Assembly (NCBI GenBank): GCA_037074615.1
Contig: CM073522.1
Location: 24,240,962-24,304,961, forward strand
Length of the DNA stretch: 64,000 bases
DNA from: Leucaena leucocephala
Lineage: Eukaryota > Streptophyta > Magnoliopsida > Fabales > Fabaceae
Direction: 5' to 3'
Under the pieces are notes generated by a model. The model had not been told where the DNA came from and did not search any database. It was given only the letters and a program-made list of their open reading frames with translations. This document shows positions 59,589 through 64,000 of the stretch, piece after piece (positions within the stretch are counted from its first letter, which is position 1; each line of letters begins with the position of its first letter). The position numbers were made by a program, and so were the translations under genes.

Positions 59589-60036
59589 ATGCTCGCAGTT
59601 AGAGCATAGTTCTAATGGCTCGCAGTTAGAGCACAGATTGAAATGAGAAGTTATGATGAGGCCATAGCAGTAGAATGCAATGGCAGGTGGTTAGACCATA
59701 ATGGCACAAGCCAATGGTAAGCCACAGTAAAGATGAGAAGGAACTCCTGAGTAAGAGAGGAAGTAAGTAAAGTTTGGGTAAACGATATAAGGTTATAAAA
59801 TTTTTATGGAGTTATCAACAGGTGGAAGCAGTTAACCTTATAACCTAGTCTGTTGGTTTAAGATCTTCGGGAGATATACAGTATAACAGAATCGCAGTTA
59901 GATTCTGGAGGGTCGCAGTTAGATCCTAACATGGCTCCAGGGTCGCAGTTAGATCCTAACAGTTTCAGAGTCGCAGTTAGATTCTGAATAGGCTAACGGT
60001 TGATCGCAGTTAGATCCCGAGGTCGCAGTTAGACCT
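59589..60036 (+). repeat. Array of eight hairpins with constant core TCGCAGTTAGA
   Basis: Units at 59589-59607, 59618-59632, 59887-59907, 59909-59927, 59939-59957, 59964-59988, 60002-60016 and 60020-60036. Each is TC-GCAGTTA-GA flanked by complementary arms that differ between units: ATGC/GCAT, GC/GC, CAGAA/TTCTG, AGGG/TCCT (G-U pair) twice, TTCAGAG/TTCTGAA (one G-U pair), GA/TC, AGG/CCT. Degenerate relatives may lie at 59680-59700 and 59820-59838. Confidence 0.85.
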
Positions 60037-60531
60037 AGACTAAGGAAAGTAATGAGCCATGAGACATGAGTACGATGTAGTATCTCTTTGGGAAGATGAA
60101 TGCCAAAGACAAAGTTAAGGTGAGGAAGCTTCACTAGTTAATAAACTCACCCAGAGAAATTGTTTTATAATAATTTTCCTCAGGTAGCCTCTAGTATACA
60201 GACTGAACTTAGCTTTTCCTTAAACGAAGATGGAGTCCAAGTTCAAATCTGAGTGCTGATATTCAAGGTTTTGTAGAAGTATGCCTGAGAAGCAGAAAAG
60301 AGAATCCTCTATGTAATGAGAAGCAGAGAAGAAAATCCTCAATGTAATGAGAACAAAAGAGTATGAGTAGATAGATTCCCCCAGATGAGGGTAAAGAGAT
60401 TAAAAGGCTAGAGAAGACCTAGAGAAAAAGGTCTAAGGCAAAGTAAAGATAGAAAGCAGTTCTATGAGGAAGAGAATGTTAGCCTTATGGTATCTCAAGA
60501 TAAGTTATGAAAGGGTGGTATTGAAACATCC

Positions 60532-63349
60532 TCCTTTATATCTCTCAAAGTACTCTTGCTATAGCTCTCTTGAAGTGGATTATATCTCTCTTGCCGAAAA
60601 TTCTGGTAGAAAATAACTGTACTGATTCGGTAATTCCCCATGAGAACTACCATTCTACGCAAGTACCCAGGAAAGACTGGATGAACCGGCTAGGTCCACT
60701 CACTTCCAGCCTCCTTAGACAGCACCTACGTACACAGTACTTTGTATAGTCTACCAGCACAACGGTATTTTCTAACAAATATCTTTAAGTCTTAACCTCA
60801 AAAACATGAATTTCCTAGTGTTGGGCTTACGGTAACTGTTCACTGCCACTATTCACTAGGTAATTCCAGATTACAACCTGAAATTTGGAAATTCATAACT
60901 AAATCTAGAAAAATCATTTTAAGGTGATTCTAATTTCTAATGACAGCTCTTTCATTTAAATTTGAGATAAAAATATGAAAATGAGATCTTCTTGTCCAGA
61001 TCAAATCAGTTTATTCATTGAACTTTACTGTTCATTTGGTAAATCTGGAAATTCCAGTTTCTTTGCCCCATTTTCAAAAATTCATTTCTCCTTGTATACT
61101 TATCCAATTGAGTTGAATTACATATGTATTTAAATCTCCATATGTATACTTTAATCTCAAAAAATTTTGAGGAAAAACTCATTCGTTTACTATATTAAAT
61201 TAGCGCATGAACCTCACTGCCTCTGAGTAGTCGTTTTACCTTATTCCAGATTTCAACTCCTAACTTTGAAAAATCATAACAATTCGACTTCTTAACCAAA
61301 TGAGGCGTTCTTGGTGTCCATTTAAAGCTATAGATCTTATCTATGTTCATGCCAAATTTCATATGAAAAATCATCATATAAGTCAATCAAAATACCGATG
61401 GAAGTACACTACCTCAGATTGGATTTATGAGTAGCATGCATCATACAAACCAAAACATCATCTTGTAATTAAAGTGCACACTCTTTAAATTATGTACAGT
61501 CATCCATCAACATTTACCCTCTTGCCTTGAGAAGACCCAGCACCTAGAGCATGTTTAATTATATGGAAGGAATGAGATTTCATGGAAATCCCAATAGCAA
61601 GTAATATAAACTATAAGGTTATGCATGTTTGATTGAATGCCTAACATGTTATCATGCAATGGGAGCTAATTCATGCTTATACATAAGCAATTCTAATATG
61701 CATATTGTCATGACATATATTGCAAGGAGTATCACATACTCATATCACATCATCATCATCATCACACAACATTCCATGCTCAACCAAACCTTCATGCATA
61801 ACAAGTAAGCAAAACAATCAAAGCACATAAGTTTATAGTTAGATATTCTTGCTACCTCTTGTAGATCCTTGTTCCTTTCCTTCTTGTAATGGTCTTTCCT
61901 TGCCACAAATGTCAAAACCTAGGCATTACAAGATAATTACCAAATTATAACTCCATTCCAAACAAAATCCAAGTCTAGTTTCAATAAGCTCCCTTTTTCC
62001 AAAAATTCCCATTTTGGTTCCAATGCTTCCCATACTTGTTCCTCCACTTTACCCCCACACAAAATCTCATTTTAAGACCATTGGAAGCATCAAAATTATG
62101 AAATTCAAATCACTGTTCACGCGAGTGAACAGTACCCGTGAGGAATTTTCAACATTATAACCTTTAATTCCAATGGTTTCCAAGGTTTAAAACCTTTCCA
62201 ATCCTACACAAAATCATCATATAAACTCAATGGAAGCATTAAATCATTGAAATTCCATTTTCTTCTATCATGAACAGTGCATGAACAGTGCAAACCGAAA
62301 TGGTAAAGTGAAGAGCATCAACTCACCTTACTTGCTCTTTCAAGACCCTTGCTTCTTCCTTGCTTTCTTCCACTTTCTTTCTCTAGAACTCACTTCTCTC
62401 TCTAAAGGAGCTCTTGGGTGTGAAGAATGAATGGAAAGGGGGGTATTTATAGCAAAAGTCATGTGCCATTTGAAGGCCAAGATCACTTTGGAAACTATTT
62501 GATCTAATGGTTAAAGGTTTGATCTTGGAATGTCTTTTCACTTTTCACTCAAGACCTTACCACCATGACATCACTAGCATGGCCTCCCTTGGTACACCTA
62601 ACCCTTCCTCTTTTTGGGTGCCATTCTTGTGTCCTTGTGGGTCCCACCATGTGCAACACCTAATTCTTACTTTATTCTCTTTTTCTTTCTTTTCAAAAAT
62701 CCATAAATTATTTATTATTTGGACTTGGGCTCCAAGATAACTTTTGGGCCTTATTGGGATGGACTAGGACGAAATGTTGGGTCTCTTTTAGGCCCAATAG
62801 CTAACTGGCCCAAATCCCAATGTACTTTCCTCATACCGATATCCGTAAATTATCCTGATCTTAGAATAAATGCTAAACACCTCCTTTAATTGTTCCAACA
62901 TTTTTAGAAATTCATTCTAATATAAAATGAATTCTCTACAAAGTTTCATAATTTTCTGAGACCCAGAAGTCCTGTTAAAAATTACATATGTTTCCTTTAA
63001 CCCTTTATCGGTGTCCTTTTTCACCGTAAATTTCATAATTAATTCTACAGGACTCCTTTTTTACTTCTGTCAACTCCATAAATTCTCATATTAATTATAA
63101 TAATTTACTATCAAATTTCATCTTATATCCATTCATTGTGTGAAATGACCAAAATGCCCTCCATTTACTTCTAGTTTCTTAGGGCATCACAGTGGCGTTT
63201 TCGTAATTTTGCACTTTGGCTCTTAGACTTTCTTCCTCTTCCAATTAATCATTTTCTTTACATAAATATGGCCACATCTTTTCCTAAACATCTCATATAT
63301 TTTATTCAATCTGTACATACAACTTAGTACAGAAATTAGGGATGTTACA
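60532..63349 (-). repeat. 3' LTR of a minus-strand Gypsy element running off the right edge
   Basis: 2818 bp; plus reading TGAAACATCCTCCTTTATAT ... AGGGATGTTACA, directly followed by a PPT, so it is a 3' LTR. Reversed TATA at 62438-62452; hairpin module at 60648-60740; (ATC)n run at about 61748-61765. Possible TSD GGTAT at 60527-60531. Confidence 0.9.
62438..62452 (-). promoter_or_regulatory. TATA box of LTR 60532-63349
   Basis: CTATAAATACCCCCC on the minus strand. Confidence 0.7.
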
Positions 63350-64000
63350 TTTCTCTCCCCCTTAAAATAAATTTTGTCCTCGAAATTTACTTAGTACCTT
63401 AGTCAACAATCTTAAATATACATCCTCTTTAAATCTCTTTCTGCTTTATGACTAAGAATTGGGGTATCCATCTCTTACCTTTTATCTTATGGTCTAGCGG
63501 AGTACTTTCAATATCCGCTTCATGTCCTTGCTATCATTACTCTTTTTGTATGAGTCAACTTAATTGGAGTTTATTTCTACTTCATCATAGCAATTGATCT
63601 TGTGCTATGCATCCATTTGCTTATGGACAACTCCTTGTACTAGACTTGAGAGTAGTGTCCATTTCTTTCATATTAAACTCTCTCGAATATTATTGTATTC
63701 GGGAGTTTCCCTCACTCTCTCATCATACTTTCTAACACTTATCCCTTATTACTTCTCTTAGCATCTCGCAGAATTCTTTAACATCCGCAAAGCTTCATCC
63801 TCTTTTCGTATAGAAACTCTTATAACTCTATTTTTGCTCTTATCATCTTTAATGATTCAATATCATACAGAGAGAGGACTTATGCAGTTATTCTTTTCTT
63901 TACTTTACTGCTAAGTAGGAGCATATACTCTAACATGCATAATGCCTAGCCAATATCTTGTAGGACTGTATACTTGCTCCTAAATGCAAAGCTCTAACAT
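63350..64000 (-). other. PPT and non-coding 3' internal region of Gypsy element
   Basis: PPT TTTTAAGGGGGAGAGAAA on the minus strand (63350-63367), with GAGGACAAAATTTATT before it. The next 630 bp lack the chromodomain and integrase frame found at this place in the intact element. Only short likeness to integrase (near 63650) and to 51735-51775 (at 63870) is seen. A decayed or non-coding derivative. Confidence 0.7.

Larger units (their letters stand above)
55740..60531 (+). mobile_element. Gypsy-type element, 5' LTR and non-coding leader (right part lost)
   Basis: Plus-strand 5' LTR 55740-57884, PBS at 57888, then 2.6 kb without any long ORF, cut at 60532 by an inverted LTR. It inserted into the gag remnant (possible TSD ATTAT, 55735-55739, no mate found). 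It may be a non-autonomous large derivative (LARD) or an element with a very long leader. Confidence 0.75.
57885..60531 (+). other. Long non-coding leader rich in short inverted repeats
   Basis: No ORF above about 65 codons in sense. After the PBS come two small hairpins (57915-57928; 57955-57971), then a GTCGCGAC array, a GATGAT run (58600-58626), and a hairpin array (59589-60036). 58400-59580 otherwise holds nothing I can name. Confidence 0.7.

Noticed and set aside
59618..59632. tRNA D-arm (GCTC-GCAGTTA-GAGC resembles GCTCAGTTGGTAGAGC)
   Set aside because: The stems change from unit to unit and no acceptor, anticodon or T arm follows; no tRNA fold.

Overview
The window is plant nuclear heterochromatin made almost wholly of nested LTR retrotransposons. 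The evidence is Ty1/Copia and Ty3/Gypsy polyproteins, primer-binding sites matching initiator-Met tRNA (TGGTATCAGAGC), polypurine tracts, 5-bp target-site duplications (TSDs) and a tRNA-derived SINE. I see no host gene, rRNA, tRNA gene or CRISPR. The families (a Tork/Tnt1-like Copia, a Tekay/Del-like chromovirus Gypsy, an Athila-like Gypsy) point to an angiosperm; the species cannot be named from this sequence.

Layout. 1-6154: minus-strand Copia (copy A), cut by the window edge. 6155-7898: minus Gypsy LTR fragment into which copy A inserted. 7899-9791 and 21899-28704: broken plus-strand Athila-like element, the oldest layer on the left. It is split by a plus solo LTR at 9792-21893 (TSD AAACA), which holds a complete Copia (copy B, 11568-20552, TSD AAAAG), and by a minus solo LTR at 24775-27894 (TSD CAATT). 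28705-32451: truncated plus LTR containing a solo LTR at 28839-31662 (TSD TTGGA). 32452-34153: decayed Copia and Gypsy gag scraps. 34154-51519: three-level nest, solo LTR (TSD GGTTG) > solo LTR 34618-49733 (TSD ACTTT, also carrying a SINE at 34964-35164) > full-length Gypsy 36127-47366 (TSD CAATT). 51520-55739: decayed Gypsy pol/gag. 55740-60531: plus LTR plus PBS plus a long non-coding leader. 60532-64000: minus 3' LTR and PPT of an element running off the right edge.

Activity. The full-length Gypsy has LTRs differing at about 3 of 2838 positions by eye, and Copia copy B at about 7 of 1909, so both are recent. Yet their gag-pol frames carry in-frame stops (two TAG in the Gypsy; TAA and TGA in Copia B). 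The Gypsy also has an uninterrupted 235-codon ORF between its PBS and gag with no family I recognise.

Most unusual signals. (1) Arrays of the 8-bp palindrome GTCGCGAC occur in four unrelated element contexts: Copia LTR, Athila-like 3' region, a Gypsy LTR U3 and a Gypsy leader. They share one geometry, doublets 22 bp apart separated by 29 or about 50 bp, while the linker sequence differs. (2) Eight small hairpins in the leader at 59589-60036 share the core TCGCAGTTAGA but have stems that change in a compensatory way. (3) A roughly 95-bp module with a predicted hairpin is conserved in seven otherwise diverged LTRs.
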